From Paenibacillus sinopodophylli (lineage in GTDB: Bacteria; Bacillota; Bacilli; Paenibacillales; Paenibacillaceae), in NCBI RefSeq assembly GCF_005930355.1, contig NZ_VDBO01000001.1, positions 1,213,339-1,277,338 of the forward strand: a DNA stretch of 64,000 nt. Direction: 5' to 3'. Below the pieces are notes generated by a model, which was not told the origin of the DNA, did not search any database, and saw nothing but the letters and a program-made list of their open reading frames with translations. A program made the translations under genes and the position numbers. Below are positions 44,789 through 53,393 of this stretch, one piece after another. The stretch's first letter is position 1, and the number at the start of each line of letters is the position of its first letter.

Positions 44789-45584
44789 TTGCGTTCGCCC
44801 TCCCCCGCTGCAGGAGTGCTTTGTTTTTACTAAGCTTTGATTGTTTTGGTGGAACTAGATCATTTACGACCTTGGGGTAAAAGGTATAAGGGTCTCGATC
44901 TGGTAGGAACTTTTCGAAATGGCCCTTCTCTAAGAAGTCTAGCAATCCCCATCTAGTATTCAGTTTGTAATTTGGATTATTAAGAATGGCATCATAGGAC
45001 GTAATAGCCTGAATCATTTCTTCCTCTGAATAGTGATTCAACTTGTACTTGATTTGCAGATTTATCTGCGGGGTTATGGTCCTGTGCTTTACCAAATCTT
45101 TGCTCATCCAATGGTCAAAAATACAAGATATAAGATCTTTTAAGTTCTTTTCTTTCTTTACATTCTTATTATTGTTCCGCGTTTGTTCCGTGACTGTTCC
45201 AAGTTGTGTTCCAAGTTCCATATTCCGATACCCTCCAAACCCTTGATATTGCTCATAATTTAGCACTGTAAACACTGTTCCAAGTTCATGCGTTTTCGTG
45301 CAGACTCTCTGCAAGCGTACTAAACGAGAAATTGTTCGATTTATTGTGGAAACGGAGTAGGTTTTTACCTGTCTATTTTCCACATATTGCAGGTCTTCTT
45401 GCAGTTTTCGAGTTGATCGGAGCCACTCGCCACGCTGGAGGATAAGGTCATCCGCAACCTTAACCCCCTCCTCTGCAAAAACGGCTTTTCCGTAGATTAA
45501 GAAGAACAATCTAAATTCGACGATGTTTTGCCAGATCGGATTTTCGAATAACTCCCTGCTTGTTTGAAAAGCACCGCCTGCCAT
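44724..45584 (-). CDS. Phage replication initiator (replisome organiser type)
   Basis: A 286-residue protein. The N-terminal winged helix covers residues about 20-120 (FENPIWQNIVEFRLFFLIYG, RQVKTYSVSTINRTISRLVR). The C-terminal helical region NWGLLDF-like (TRWGLLDFLEKGHFEKFL) is typical of Gram-positive phage initiators that recruit the helicase. The origin is commonly inside such genes; I saw no clear iteron array here. AGGTGAGGTG precedes the ATG. Confidence 0.8.
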   Translation of the reverse strand: MAGGAFQTSRELFENPIWQNIVEFRLFFLIYGKAVFAEEGVKVADDLILQRGEWLRSTRKLQEDLQYVENRQVKTYSVSTINRTISRLVRLQRVCTKTHELGTVFTVLNYEQYQGFGGYRNMELGTQLGTVTEQTRNNNKNVKKEKNLKDLISCIFDHWMSKDLVKHRTITPQINLQIKYKLNHYSEEEMIQAITSYDAILNNPNYKLNTRWGLLDFLEKGHFEKFLPDRDPYTFYPKVVNDLVPPKQSKLSKNKALLQRGRANANVTGASRVSPVQSIGSLPEST

Positions 45585-45599
45585 TTCACCTCACCTGCT

Positions 45600-46268
45600 T
45601 TATTCTTCCTGTCGTTCTTCGGCCAGCACTTCGCGCACCTCGTGAGCTAGTACAGCCGCTAGAGTTTTGTTATCAATGCCGGCTTTGATTTCGTAATGTA
45701 TCAACCGCTCCTCGAATCGCTCCCGCATCTTATCCTCTGTGGTTGGAGGTTCCTCGACTGTGTAGCCGTTGACTATGGCAATCGTGATCAAATTGCAATC
45801 ATTTTGCCTGTTAACCCAACCCCAAGTGTGTTTCGATATATACTTGTTATGAACAAAATCATAAGCGGTGCTGTAGATCATTCCTTGATTAGCTTTTAAT
45901 CGTGCTTCTAGATCCTCTGCTACTTCCTTCGGCAGCACGACTTTCTTAGACTCTAGCTCAGCTTTCAATGCGTCATTCTCGGTGCTCAGCCTGTCTGCAG
46001 ACATAGTTGCCTGTAATTCATCGGCGCGAGATTCACCCAACTCCCGTTTAAGCTGCATGACCTGCTGATTAAGGCGTATAATACTCAACTCCGCTTCACC
46101 ACACCTACGAACCGCTTCTTCTTCGTCCTCTTTGGATACCCTGAGCTCGAGCTCAATTGCTTCAACGTGGGCAACTAGAGCGCGGACATGATCGATAAGC
46201 ACTAAGGCTCCGTATGATTTAGAGCAAGTTTTTATATGGATAAAATCCTTTTGATTCATGCGTCCCAT
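45600..46268 (-). CDS. Coiled-coil phage protein, DUF1642-like
   Basis: About 222 residues. Residues 35-110 form a long acidic coiled coil (LNQQVMQLKRELGESRADEL). The C-terminal part has the DUF1642 pattern: VLPKEVAEDLEARLKANQG, then LITIAIVNGYTVEEPP. Function unknown; common in phage early operons. The start is ambiguous among an ATG at 46268, a GTG three codons earlier and an ATG three codons later. Confidence 0.7.
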   Translation of the reverse strand: MGRMNQKDFIHIKTCSKSYGALVLIDHVRALVAHVEAIELELRVSKEDEEEAVRRCGEAELSIIRLNQQVMQLKRELGESRADELQATMSADRLSTENDALKAELESKKVVLPKEVAEDLEARLKANQGMIYSTAYDFVHNKYISKHTWGWVNRQNDCNLITIAIVNGYTVEEPPTTEDKMRERFEERLIHYEIKAGIDNKTLAAVLAHEVREVLAEERQEE

Positions 46269-46283
46269 TCGATTCACCGTCCT

Positions 46284-46895
46284 TTATTTTTTCCACACTA
46301 CTGGAGTTAACTCCGCATGCGCCGGCACCCATTTTGGCTCCCCATATTTAGCTACATAACTCAGCTTGTTAACCCATTCGTCAACTGGATGTTGTTTGTG
46401 CATAGCCTGTAGCAAAGCCAATGTGCCCTCTACGTCCGCCAATGCCCTGTGTGCGCCGTCAAGCGGAATGTTGTAGTTGTTGCACATGTCAGTAAGCGTG
46501 TGGGGATATTTAGTGCGGTCCCGCGCTATCGTCAGCGTATCGATAAACGGATTGGCAAACGTCTTACCTGCAATTCGGAACATGGCATGATGCAAGAATT
46601 GGAGATCGAACTGTGCATTGTGGGCTACAAGCACGCTGCTCGGACCCATGATATGTCTCAAGCATAGAAACGCCGTTTTCTCATCCATGCCGTTTGCAAT
46701 CTTCTCATCAGTAATTCCTGTGATCTCTGTAATTTTTGGAGTTAGTTCGCCATCGAATTTAATTAAGGTGCTGAATTCCGAAACCCTCTGACCTTCTCGA
46801 TATCTAATTGCGGCCATCTCGATTACTCGCTCCTCAATTGGACTAAGCCCGCTTGTTTCAAAGTCGAATACGCATATATCATCCATAATGCACAT
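46284..46895 (-). CDS. DnaQ-like 3'-5' exonuclease
   Basis: A 203-residue DEDDh exonuclease. ExoI is VFDFETSGLSP, ExoII is VAHNAQFDLQFL, and ExoIII is GAHRALADVEGTLAL with the catalytic His. Related to the proofreading epsilon subunit. Lying between replication and recombination genes, it may proofread or trim ends. TAGGAG precedes the ATG. Confidence 0.92.
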   Translation of the reverse strand: MCIMDDICVFDFETSGLSPIEERVIEMAAIRYREGQRVSEFSTLIKFDGELTPKITEITGITDEKIANGMDEKTAFLCLRHIMGPSSVLVAHNAQFDLQFLHHAMFRIAGKTFANPFIDTLTIARDRTKYPHTLTDMCNNYNIPLDGAHRALADVEGTLALLQAMHKQHPVDEWVNKLSYVAKYGEPKWVPAHAELTPVVWKK

Positions 46896-46908
46896 GTATT
46901 AATCGCTC

Positions 46909-47634
46909 CTATCTGCCGGCGACATACACAGGTCGCCCGGTCAGTTCTTGTATTTCACGCTTGAAAAGTGCTTCATCGCTGTTCGTATCGCTTAAGTGGA
47001 TCAGCCAAATCTCAAGTACCTGGCTCATGTCGTTTGAGCGGATAAACTCTTTCATATTTTCTAAGCTGAAATGAGACTTGATAAGGCGACTCCTGCGATA
47101 GATGAGGTTGCTTCGCTTATCCTCGTCAGTCTGTGAAAGGATATTCTGCTCAACAATTGATTCGCTGTAATTGCATTCAATGAGTAAATGGGTCAACCCC
47201 AAAAACTTGTACTTAATATAGTAGGTGTCTGTAGCAAACAGTAGTTTATCTCCAGCTTGATTAGCGAGCAGGAAGCCTAACGGCTCTGCGGCATCGTGCT
47301 GTACATCGAAGGGCAAGATGGTCCATGTACCAATCGTGAATTTGTTCATCGACTCAACCGCGTTAACCCTGTGGCCCGATAAGCCAGCAGCTTCTGCTGT
47401 GCCAGCTGAGCAATAAACGTCGATTCCAGCCTTCATAACCTCGTTCGCTCCTTTAACATGGTCACCGTGATTATGTGTAAGGAGGCATGCTGCCAGCTCG
47501 CTTGTTCGGTAATTCAATGATCGTTGAATAATTTTGAATGAGAGCCCCGCCTCCAGCAGCAAGGCGGTTTCTCCATCCGTTATGTGATACGCATTTCCTG
47601 CGCTGCTGGAGCCGATCGGGGTTATCTTTATCAT
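46909..47634 (-). CDS. Phage MBL-fold hydrolase, probable nuclease partner of RecT
   Basis: A 241-residue beta-lactamase-fold protein of the YycJ/WalJ-like group: GSSSAGNAYHI, metal motif LTHNHGDHVKG, LLFATDTYYIKY and a late His region IWLIHLSDTNSD. Its ATG immediately follows the RecT stop codon. No RecE- or YqaJ-type exonuclease is in the operon, so this protein is the best candidate for the resection nuclease; that role is inferred from position. Confidence 0.8.
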   Translation of the reverse strand: MIKITPIGSSSAGNAYHITDGETALLLEAGLSFKIIQRSLNYRTSELAACLLTHNHGDHVKGANEVMKAGIDVYCSAGTAEAAGLSGHRVNAVESMNKFTIGTWTILPFDVQHDAAEPLGFLLANQAGDKLLFATDTYYIKYKFLGLTHLLIECNYSESIVEQNILSQTDEDKRSNLIYRRSRLIKSHFSLENMKEFIRSNDMSQVLEIWLIHLSDTNSDEALFKREIQELTGRPVYVAGR

Positions 47635-48747
47635 TTAGAAGTCCAAACCTTCGATAGCGATTTTTTCCGGTTTTCCCTGATCTTCGGTGTTCGTTTGCGT
47701 CTCGCTTGATTTTGCAGGCTGAGCAACTTCTTGATGTTGGACCGTTTCAGACTCATCTAGCGAGACAGTTCGAGCTTCAAACTCCACGTCAATTGGTTCA
47801 GTGTTGGCATTGTCTGAAATCTCTCGACGAGTAGCTGTATAGCCTTCGTCAGTCGCTTCACTGTGGACCATCTCCACGAAAGCATTTCCGAAATCCTTAG
47901 GGATTTTCTTGACCACATTGTTTCTCATTTTACGAATGAGCATCGATTCACGGCTGTGGAATTCTGACCACGCCGGGCTTATCCACTGCAACAAATCGGC
48001 ATCATCCAAAGCTCCCAATCCAAGTTTCTCAGCTCTTTTGAGATACTCGGTTTTCTTTGCTGTGATCTGCTTTTTTTGGTCAGCCGTAGCATCATAACGA
48101 TTCGCGCAAATGCCGAATGTTTCATTCATCATTCCGTTGTTGATGTGTGCAAAAAGGTTTTTCGCTACCTCTTCACGCTCTGAAATGTAGTATTCAATAA
48201 TATCGTTGTCACGAATGATTGGATAAACCACTCTCACAACAGGACCCTTACCTTTAGGTGTCCATTTCGGCGGCGTCATTTCAAGACCGTTGAAGCTCGG
48301 GTATTCGAAATGATCATCTTCCCGAACAAGCCAGTATTGACGAACCTCTTTGACGTGGCGCCCAAAGCGTGACAGGATAGCGTCGTTACCATCGCCCTCT
48401 ACGCCCATCTCAATTGTCTTTTTGTAAACGTCTCTGTTGTTCTCTTTTTTGCCCGTTTTAACGTTACGGACCGTGAAGTATACTTCACGAGGGCTGGCTG
48501 CCGCATTAAGCTTGAGTGACGCAATTTGAAGCAAAATCGTTGTCACATTGCTTTTGTCCAGTTGCGGATCACTAAAAGTAATCCCTTTAGCATCAAGCGC
48601 TGTATTAATCGATGACAAAGCATTCATTACACATTGTTTTGAATACTGGTCCATATTTAGCCCGTTACCAATTAATTGATTTTCGATCATCGGCAAAAAG
48701 GTGTCATTCACCTTAGTTAGTTGCGTCGAATACACTTGGTTGCTCAT
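47635..48747 (-). CDS. RecT-family single-strand annealing protein
   Basis: A 370-residue protein. The core (residues about 30-310) shows the RecT pattern with QCVMNALSSINTALDAKGIT, VTTILLQIASLKLNAAASPR and WSEFHSRESMLIRKM. The last 60 residues are an acidic disordered tail (EVAQPAKSSETQTNTEDQGK), common in these proteins. It anneals complementary ssDNA during phage recombination. GGATGAAG precedes the ATG. Confidence 0.83.
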   Translation of the reverse strand: MSNQVYSTQLTKVNDTFLPMIENQLIGNGLNMDQYSKQCVMNALSSINTALDAKGITFSDPQLDKSNVTTILLQIASLKLNAAASPREVYFTVRNVKTGKKENNRDVYKKTIEMGVEGDGNDAILSRFGRHVKEVRQYWLVREDDHFEYPSFNGLEMTPPKWTPKGKGPVVRVVYPIIRDNDIIEYYISEREEVAKNLFAHINNGMMNETFGICANRYDATADQKKQITAKKTEYLKRAEKLGLGALDDADLLQWISPAWSEFHSRESMLIRKMRNNVVKKIPKDFGNAFVEMVHSEATDEGYTATRREISDNANTEPIDVEFEARTVSLDESETVQHQEVAQPAKSSETQTNTEDQGKPEKIAIEGLDF

Positions 48748-48992
48748 TCTTCATCCTCCATATCTTCATATACAAATTGGACTTGCTTGCCTTTATGTTC
48801 AATCAGAAAACTGTTCAATAGATGTGCGAAATCAGAAGGTCCGAGTAAATCACGTTCAAGAATCGCGTCTTCTGGGCATTCACTGAGCGAACCTGCGCTC
48901 ATCACCTCTTTGCCGTCAATCTCAAGCGTTTCTTTCATTAGCCCATCCCGATCAGTCCCTGATAGGACTTTTACGACGACAACCTCTCTCAT
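48744..48992 (-). CDS. Small acidic phage protein
   Basis: An 82-residue acidic protein (REVVVVKVLSGTDRDGLMKE, ending QFVYEDMEDEE). It is coupled by four-base overlaps to both the ATPase and RecT genes and may be part of the recombination complex. No family recognised. AGGTGATCGC precedes the ATG. Confidence 0.65.
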   Translation of the reverse strand: MREVVVVKVLSGTDRDGLMKETLEIDGKEVMSAGSLSECPEDAILERDLLGPSDFAHLLNSFLIEHKGKQVQFVYEDMEDEE

Positions 48993-51007
48993 GCGATCAC
49001 CTCATTGTCGACAATGATTGCATTAGGGTTGCCAGCATTCTCAACCCGTAGAAGCTTGTCTGATTTGCTAACGATCAGCCTAATTTGTTGTCCTGTCGTT
49101 TTAACCAACTCGGTTACAGCCTCGGCGTTATCGATGAAGATCGGTGCCGATACACCACGATGAATGGATAGCGTCTCAATGATGTCTAGCCCTGAATTGA
49201 GCTGAGCTGCACGGTTAAGACCGCCGCTGTAAGGAACCAGATTAGGGCCATATAACGTCTCGCATACTTCTTCCAACGAGCCATTTACAAGTGTGTTGAA
49301 CAGTTTGAACCGCACGTTTCGGAACATAGAATTGATCTTCGATTCAAGCAGTGTCACTTTAGTTCGAATGAATTCATCCGTTAGGTACACTTGGCGCTCA
49401 AGCCCCTCATACTCACGAGCGAGCTGCTTCTCCCTTTCCTTTAAAGATGCAATTTCCTCTCGACTCTTTGCGGTAGCTGCATACGCCCCGCGCTCACGCT
49501 CGAGTTTGTCTGCCTCCATTCGAAGGTTAACTAACTCCAATCTCGATTCGCCAATCATCCCAGCATTCGATGTGCGAATAGAAACTATCTGCGCCTCCAC
49601 ATCTGCCATTTCTTGCTTTTTTGCAATGTACTCAGGGTTAGTGTCAACGTCTTGAATGTTTGCTTCCAATGCTGCCAACGCAGATTTGGTTTTGCTGATT
49701 GACTTCTCTCCTTCAGCCATTTGCTCATTCAACTGCTGACGTTTTACTGCAAGTTTCTCGTTTTGCGCTCCTAGCCGTTCTACTAAGTCCTTAGCAGCGT
49801 GACCATCAGCTCTGATTTGCTCCAGTCGTAACGACTTGCCTGCATTAAATGCTTGTAATGCCTTTTGGTGCGCTTCATCGACTTTCTCAGACGGCAATGC
49901 CTGTCCGCATGAAGGGCAATCGTCGCTGCCTGTATGCGCGAATTCCTGCGCCTGAACCTCTACGTATTTTTCACGTAGTTTCTCGCGTTCCGCATTCTTA
50001 CCATCGATGATGCGGACGTTCTCGCTATGATCTCGGCTTGTCCTGCTGAACTCCGTCTCGATTTCTGACTGTTTACCTTGGAGCTTCGAGAGCTCGCTGC
50101 GCTGCGCGTTAACCTTATCGAGTGTTCCGGACTGGATGCTGTTTTTGAGTTGCAACAACTCCCCTTGCAGTTCGTGCTTGCGATTCTCTTGTACAGCTAC
50201 CTCACCGCCTGATTGGAGACGATTAAACTCTTCCTCCTTCCCAGCAATGCGACTCCGAATGGACTTCAACTGCACCTCAAGTGTTTTTTCATCAGCGCCG
50301 TTGATAGCCGGCATAGCTCGCTGAATCGCGGTGATGCTAACCGGGATGTTGTTTATTTCGCTGTTAATTCGCTTCTGTTCGGTTTTCAGGTAATTCCTAT
50401 GCAAATCAAGCGTCGAATCTCCCAGCAAAGACGGCAGCTCCTGCAAGTCGGGATTACTTGCGATTACGTGCTCATCGGCTAGGTCCCCGCACATCTCAAG
50501 CAAAAGCTTGCGACGCTTGTTTTTGTCATACACTTCGTTAAAATAAGTCGGATTGGTGAGGAGTTTGAATGTATCCTCATCGATAATTCGGGCAATCTCT
50601 GCCTTGTACTCCCCTTGTTTCAACTCCGCGCCGTTGAAGAAGTATTTTGTGTCATGGCCCGAGAATTCCGGAATAGCTGAACCGCGCTTCTTCGTCCACT
50701 TCTCCGAAAAAACTTTACGCAGTGTGAGTGTCTTCCCGTTGATTAACAAGACACCTTCAATTTGATGCTTGCCATCTTGGATCGGTATACCTTCCTGATT
50801 AAGCGTCTTGATCCACTTCTCAGGCTGCGCCTTATCGCGGCTGTCCTTGTCAAAAAGGAGATACGAGAATCCGTCGAACAGGGTGGTCTTGCCTGCTGCA
50901 TTGTCGCCGTAAACATCGACGTCCTCTCCATCTGCCTCAAGCTTGAAATCAATCAAGCCTTTGAAATAGCTAAATGCTAATGATATAAGTGCTATTTTCT
51001 GATTCAA
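48989..51007 (-). CDS. Rad50/SbcC-like AAA ATPase with zinc hook
   Basis: A 672-residue SMC-like ATPase. Walker A is GDNAAGKTTLFDGF, then Q-loop region. Coiled coils flank a zinc hook CPSCGQ at about residues 365-370. The C-terminal lobe has a signature-like SGGLNRAAQLNSGL and Walker B PIFIDNAEAV. No SbcD/Mre11 partner is encoded, so the MBL protein may supply nuclease activity. TTG start, with GGAAGGGC upstream. Confidence 0.87.
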   Translation of the reverse strand: MNQKIALISLAFSYFKGLIDFKLEADGEDVDVYGDNAAGKTTLFDGFSYLLFDKDSRDKAQPEKWIKTLNQEGIPIQDGKHQIEGVLLINGKTLTLRKVFSEKWTKKRGSAIPEFSGHDTKYFFNGAELKQGEYKAEIARIIDEDTFKLLTNPTYFNEVYDKNKRRKLLLEMCGDLADEHVIASNPDLQELPSLLGDSTLDLHRNYLKTEQKRINSEINNIPVSITAIQRAMPAINGADEKTLEVQLKSIRSRIAGKEEEFNRLQSGGEVAVQENRKHELQGELLQLKNSIQSGTLDKVNAQRSELSKLQGKQSEIETEFSRTSRDHSENVRIIDGKNAEREKLREKYVEVQAQEFAHTGSDDCPSCGQALPSEKVDEAHQKALQAFNAGKSLRLEQIRADGHAAKDLVERLGAQNEKLAVKRQQLNEQMAEGEKSISKTKSALAALEANIQDVDTNPEYIAKKQEMADVEAQIVSIRTSNAGMIGESRLELVNLRMEADKLERERGAYAATAKSREEIASLKEREKQLAREYEGLERQVYLTDEFIRTKVTLLESKINSMFRNVRFKLFNTLVNGSLEEVCETLYGPNLVPYSGGLNRAAQLNSGLDIIETLSIHRGVSAPIFIDNAEAVTELVKTTGQQIRLIVSKSDKLLRVENAGNPNAIIVDNEVIA

Positions 51008-51105
51008 TGTTAGCCCTTCCCTTCTTGCCAGCTCCGTGTTAAACTGGCGTTGAATTGTTTGATTGCGGCTCTAACGCGACGGCCATCGCTGTTAGGGCTT
51101 TTTCA

Positions 51106-51390
51106 TTAAAACGGACAATCGTCTGGAATTTCGTAAATCGGCGTTTCATCATCTACAGCGATGGTTGTATAAGTGCGGTAAATAAATGCATCTTGCGGGC
51201 AAGTGATCCAAGTGAACGTTTCATCTTCAAAGATGACTTTCACTTCTTTGTCCGGTTTTCGATTCCACGCCTCCAAGGAAATAACAATTTTGTTCTGAAA
51301 CTCCTCATTAAGGGTGATAATCACCGTTTTATGCGGCGTTCTAATTTCAACCTTCACAAGAACATCCTCATTCTTGACTGCTCCATTCAT
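51106..51390 (-). CDS. Uncharacterised phage early protein, 94 aa
   Basis: A beta-rich protein (VLVKVEIRTPHKTVIITLNE, VIFEDETFTWITCP) with an acidic C-terminus. The start MNGAVKNED at 51390 has GGAGGAGGTG upstream; an earlier in-frame GTG/ATG is not supported. No family recognised. Confidence 0.65.
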   Translation of the reverse strand: MNGAVKNEDVLVKVEIRTPHKTVIITLNEEFQNKIVISLEAWNRKPDKEVKVIFEDETFTWITCPQDAFIYRTYTTIAVDDETPIYEIPDDCPF

Positions 51391-51481
51391 CGTTTTCACC
51401 TCCTCCCAGGTACTAAAACCGCTCAGAATACCGTTTTTGGCAAAAAAATAATAAGGGTACATGATTTTCGCGTTTGCGAAA

Positions 51482-51619
51482 TCAAGCCCAATCTCTCCAA
51501 TGTCCCTGCTGCCAGCCCTCAATATATTGTTCTAGGTTGATCTGATAGAGGTGCCATATCTTCTGACTTACAAACCGATCAGCAAGATAGTTCAGCAGCT
51601 CGTCCGAAATGCGGTTCAT
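51482..51619 (-). CDS. 45-residue phage protein
   Basis: A small Trp-rich helical protein (MNRISDELLNYLADRFVSQK, ending GHWRDWA). Its ATG overlaps the upstream TGA (ATGA). Too short for confident homology; supported by the overlap. Confidence 0.5.
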   Translation of the reverse strand: MNRISDELLNYLADRFVSQKIWHLYQINLEQYIEGWQQGHWRDWA

Positions 51620-51780
51620 ATCGCGATCGCCTCTTGACGGACGATATCCCGTTCTAGCTCCGCAATCTCCAGATTCAACCAGCCAATGTGCTCGGCAGAA
51701 ACCTCACTGCTAAACAGAAACTTGTAAAGCTGGTTCAAGTGGGTGACCGCATCTGCCTTAGCTTCAATAATCGAACGCAT
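51616..51780 (-). CDS. 54-residue helical phage protein
   Basis: A helical protein (MRSIIEAKADAVTHLNQLYK, LEIAELERDIVRQEAI). The start at 51780 has TAGGAGGG upstream. Part of the run of small early genes after the antirepressor. No family recognised. Confidence 0.6.
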   Translation of the reverse strand: MRSIIEAKADAVTHLNQLYKFLFSSEVSAEHIGWLNLEIAELERDIVRQEAIAI

Positions 51781-51790
51781 TGAATCCCTC

Positions 51791-51973
51791 CTATAGTAGC
51801 CCCACATCACCGCGAGTGCGGTGTCCTAGCGGAAGCTGGCGGTTAACGTACCGTGTAGCTGAACGATGCTGTGACGGGCGAGTGGTGTCTTTTGGGACGA
51901 GGTATAACTCGGTTTCCTCATAGTGCTTTTCGCCACAAAAGCGCCAATAGATCTTGTGGAATATTTGGATCAT
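51791..51973 (-). CDS. Small basic phage protein, 60 aa
   Basis: A basic protein (IQIFHKIYWRFCGEKHYEET, then RSATRYVNRQLPLGHRTRGD). GGAGGTG lies six bases before the ATG. No family recognised. Confidence 0.55.
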   Translation of the reverse strand: MIQIFHKIYWRFCGEKHYEETELYLVPKDTTRPSQHRSATRYVNRQLPLGHRTRGDVGLL

Positions 51974-51975
51974 GA

Positions 51976-52164
51976 CTAGGCACCTCCGTGCGGCTGAGCT
52001 TTCATTTCGGCGAGAAGCGACTGTACCGCCATGTCGTAAGCTGCGAAATCAATGGGAGCTACCTCCCTAGATGCGGGCCCGAGATTGATAAGCGCCTCGC
52101 CGTATGTCTTCGTGTCGCGCTTTGCTGCGGCTATCATCTTGGCGGCTGTTTCAACTGTTGTCAT
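51976..52164 (-). CDS. Small helical phage protein, 62 aa
   Basis: A helical soluble protein (MTTVETAAKMIAAAKRDTKT, FAAYDMAVQSLLAEMKAQP). The ATG overlaps the TAA of the antirepressor gene (TAATG), and GAAGGTG lies upstream. No family recognised. Confidence 0.6.
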   Translation of the reverse strand: MTTVETAAKMIAAAKRDTKTYGEALINLGPASREVAPIDFAAYDMAVQSLLAEMKAQPHGGA

Positions 52165-52826
52165 TAGATCGACACCTTCTTCGGGAACCATGCTTCAATG
52201 TATTTGATTACGTCGAGCATGTCCTTCCGCAGAACATCGCGGTAACTCGGAACACCCCAGCGGTCCTTGATCTCGCGGTAGAGTTCACTAAACATAGATC
52301 TACGTTCGTCAGAATCCTGAGTGAAATCGTACACCCGCGCTCCTACCGCCTTCTGAATACGCCGTTGTTCCCCTTGCGTTAAAGTGATCTGTGTCTCGAC
52401 CTTACCGTCGATTTCGTCTATGCGGCTTTCAAGCTGCTGGACCTTTGTATCAACCGCAAATATCGCTCTGACTTCAGGACTAAGATTGGCATAAGGATCA
52501 GATAGCTGCTGGCGCATACGCTTGAACTCTTCCAAAAAGCGCACCTTCATCTTCATTGCTGCCGGCGTAACATATGACATTGCAATGATCGCGAAAGCAT
52601 CCTCAGTTAAATCATATTTTGGATACCATTGTTTGTTTTGCGAGTGTTGATATTGGGTGTCTTGAAAGTTCAAGGAACCCCATTCACTTTCCCCAGCTTC
52701 CTCTAGTTTGCTAAGCTGAGTCTTAATGTCGTTCATTACATTGAAATGCTCTTTTCCAAATACTTCAGAAACAATCAGGCTGTCGGTTACTGGCTGGCCG
52801 TTCTCGATGCGAACTAATTTGCTCAT
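52164..52826 (-). CDS. Rha/ORF6C-type phage antirepressor
   Basis: About 220 residues. The N-terminal Rha domain has IVSEVFGKEHFNVMNDIKTQ and YDLTEDAFAIIAMSYVTPAA; a coiled coil follows, and the C-terminal ORF6C-like block is ARVYDFTQDSDERRSMFSEL. Such proteins counter the phage repressor or modulate lysogeny. It is the second gene of the early operon after cro. AAAGGATG precedes the ATG. Confidence 0.85.
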   Translation of the reverse strand: MSKLVRIENGQPVTDSLIVSEVFGKEHFNVMNDIKTQLSKLEEAGESEWGSLNFQDTQYQHSQNKQWYPKYDLTEDAFAIIAMSYVTPAAMKMKVRFLEEFKRMRQQLSDPYANLSPEVRAIFAVDTKVQQLESRIDEIDGKVETQITLTQGEQRRIQKAVGARVYDFTQDSDERRSMFSELYREIKDRWGVPSYRDVLRKDMLDVIKYIEAWFPKKVSI

Positions 52827-53010
52827 TTTCATCATCCTTTCGTATGTTAGTGGCATTAAGTTTCCAAATAAATGTGTGTATTGCTTTTCACCGTATACTA
52901 AACCTTTAGTAAGCGTTGGTTTAAAAACTGTTACTCACTCGCGATTACCTTGTTTACTGGCGAAACCCTCATTAATTTCGCCTTGATCAGCGGAGTGCCT
53001 ATCTTATATC

Positions 53011-53028
53011 GTGTCTCAATTAAGACAC
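53011..53028. promoter_or_regulatory. Repressor operator overlapping the cro stop codon
   Basis: GTGTCTCAATTAAGACAC, a nearly perfect 18-bp palindrome matching the operator in the cI-cro intergenic region (one centre base differs). It encodes the last residues and stop codon of cro, so coding and operator functions overlap. Confidence 0.8.
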
Positions 53029-53216
53029 GCCGCTTCAAAAAAATTTTCGTATGGAACTTTATATAATTTACTAAGCTGAGCAAGTTCGTCCGCATAGAAT
53101 CTAGCACGACCATTCTCTTTTTTAGAATAACCGTTTAGCGAAAGATTCAAGTGATCAGCAGCTTCTTTTACTTTTAGGCCGCTGTTTACTCGAGCTGCTT
53201 TCACAGTAATCTTCAT
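53016..53216 (-). CDS. Cro-like XRE-family regulator
   Basis: About 66 residues forming one HTH: VKAARVNSGLKVKEAADHLN, LSLNGYSKKENGRARFYADE. First gene of the leftward early operon, divergent from the repressor, as for Cro. The start at 53216 is chosen because AAGGAGGTGATGG lies upstream; an ATG two codons earlier sits too close. Its 3' end is an operator. Confidence 0.85.
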   Translation of the reverse strand: MKITVKAARVNSGLKVKEAADHLNLSLNGYSKKENGRARFYADELAQLSKLYKVPYENFFEAACLN

Positions 53217-53248
53217 CTCCATCACCTCCTTGTCGTCGTTTCTTTTTT

Positions 53249-53348
53249 TGTGTCTCGATTAAGACACACTCAGAATATCACCACAAAAATAGTGTGTCAA
53301 CCCTTTTCGAGACACAAAAAACCACAATTGTTTGCTTTTGTGTCTTAT
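53249..53348. promoter_or_regulatory. Operator cluster between cro and cI
   Basis: A full palindrome TGTGTCTCGATTAAGACACA at 53249-53268 lies just downstream of the cro promoter -10. Half sites GTGTCAA at 53294-53300 (in the cro -35), TCGAGACAC at 53307-53315, and GTGTCTTAT at 53340-53348 (in the cI promoter spacer) complete the set. The layout suits a bistable cI/cro switch. Confidence 0.82.
53272..53300 (-). promoter_or_regulatory. Early (cro) promoter
   Basis: -35 TTGACA (53295-53300), 17-bp spacer, -10 TATTCT (53272-53277) on the minus strand. The -35 overlaps an operator half site, and the transcription start falls near the full operator. Confidence 0.85.
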
Positions 53349-53360
53349 TGGAGGTATACT
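53332..53360 (+). promoter_or_regulatory. Repressor (cI) promoter
   Basis: -35 TTGCTT (53332-53337), 17-bp spacer, -10 TATACT (53355-53360). An operator half site occupies the spacer, allowing autoregulation. Confidence 0.75.
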
Positions 53361-53393
53361 ATTTTCAGATCATTATATGAAGGAGAATTTGAA

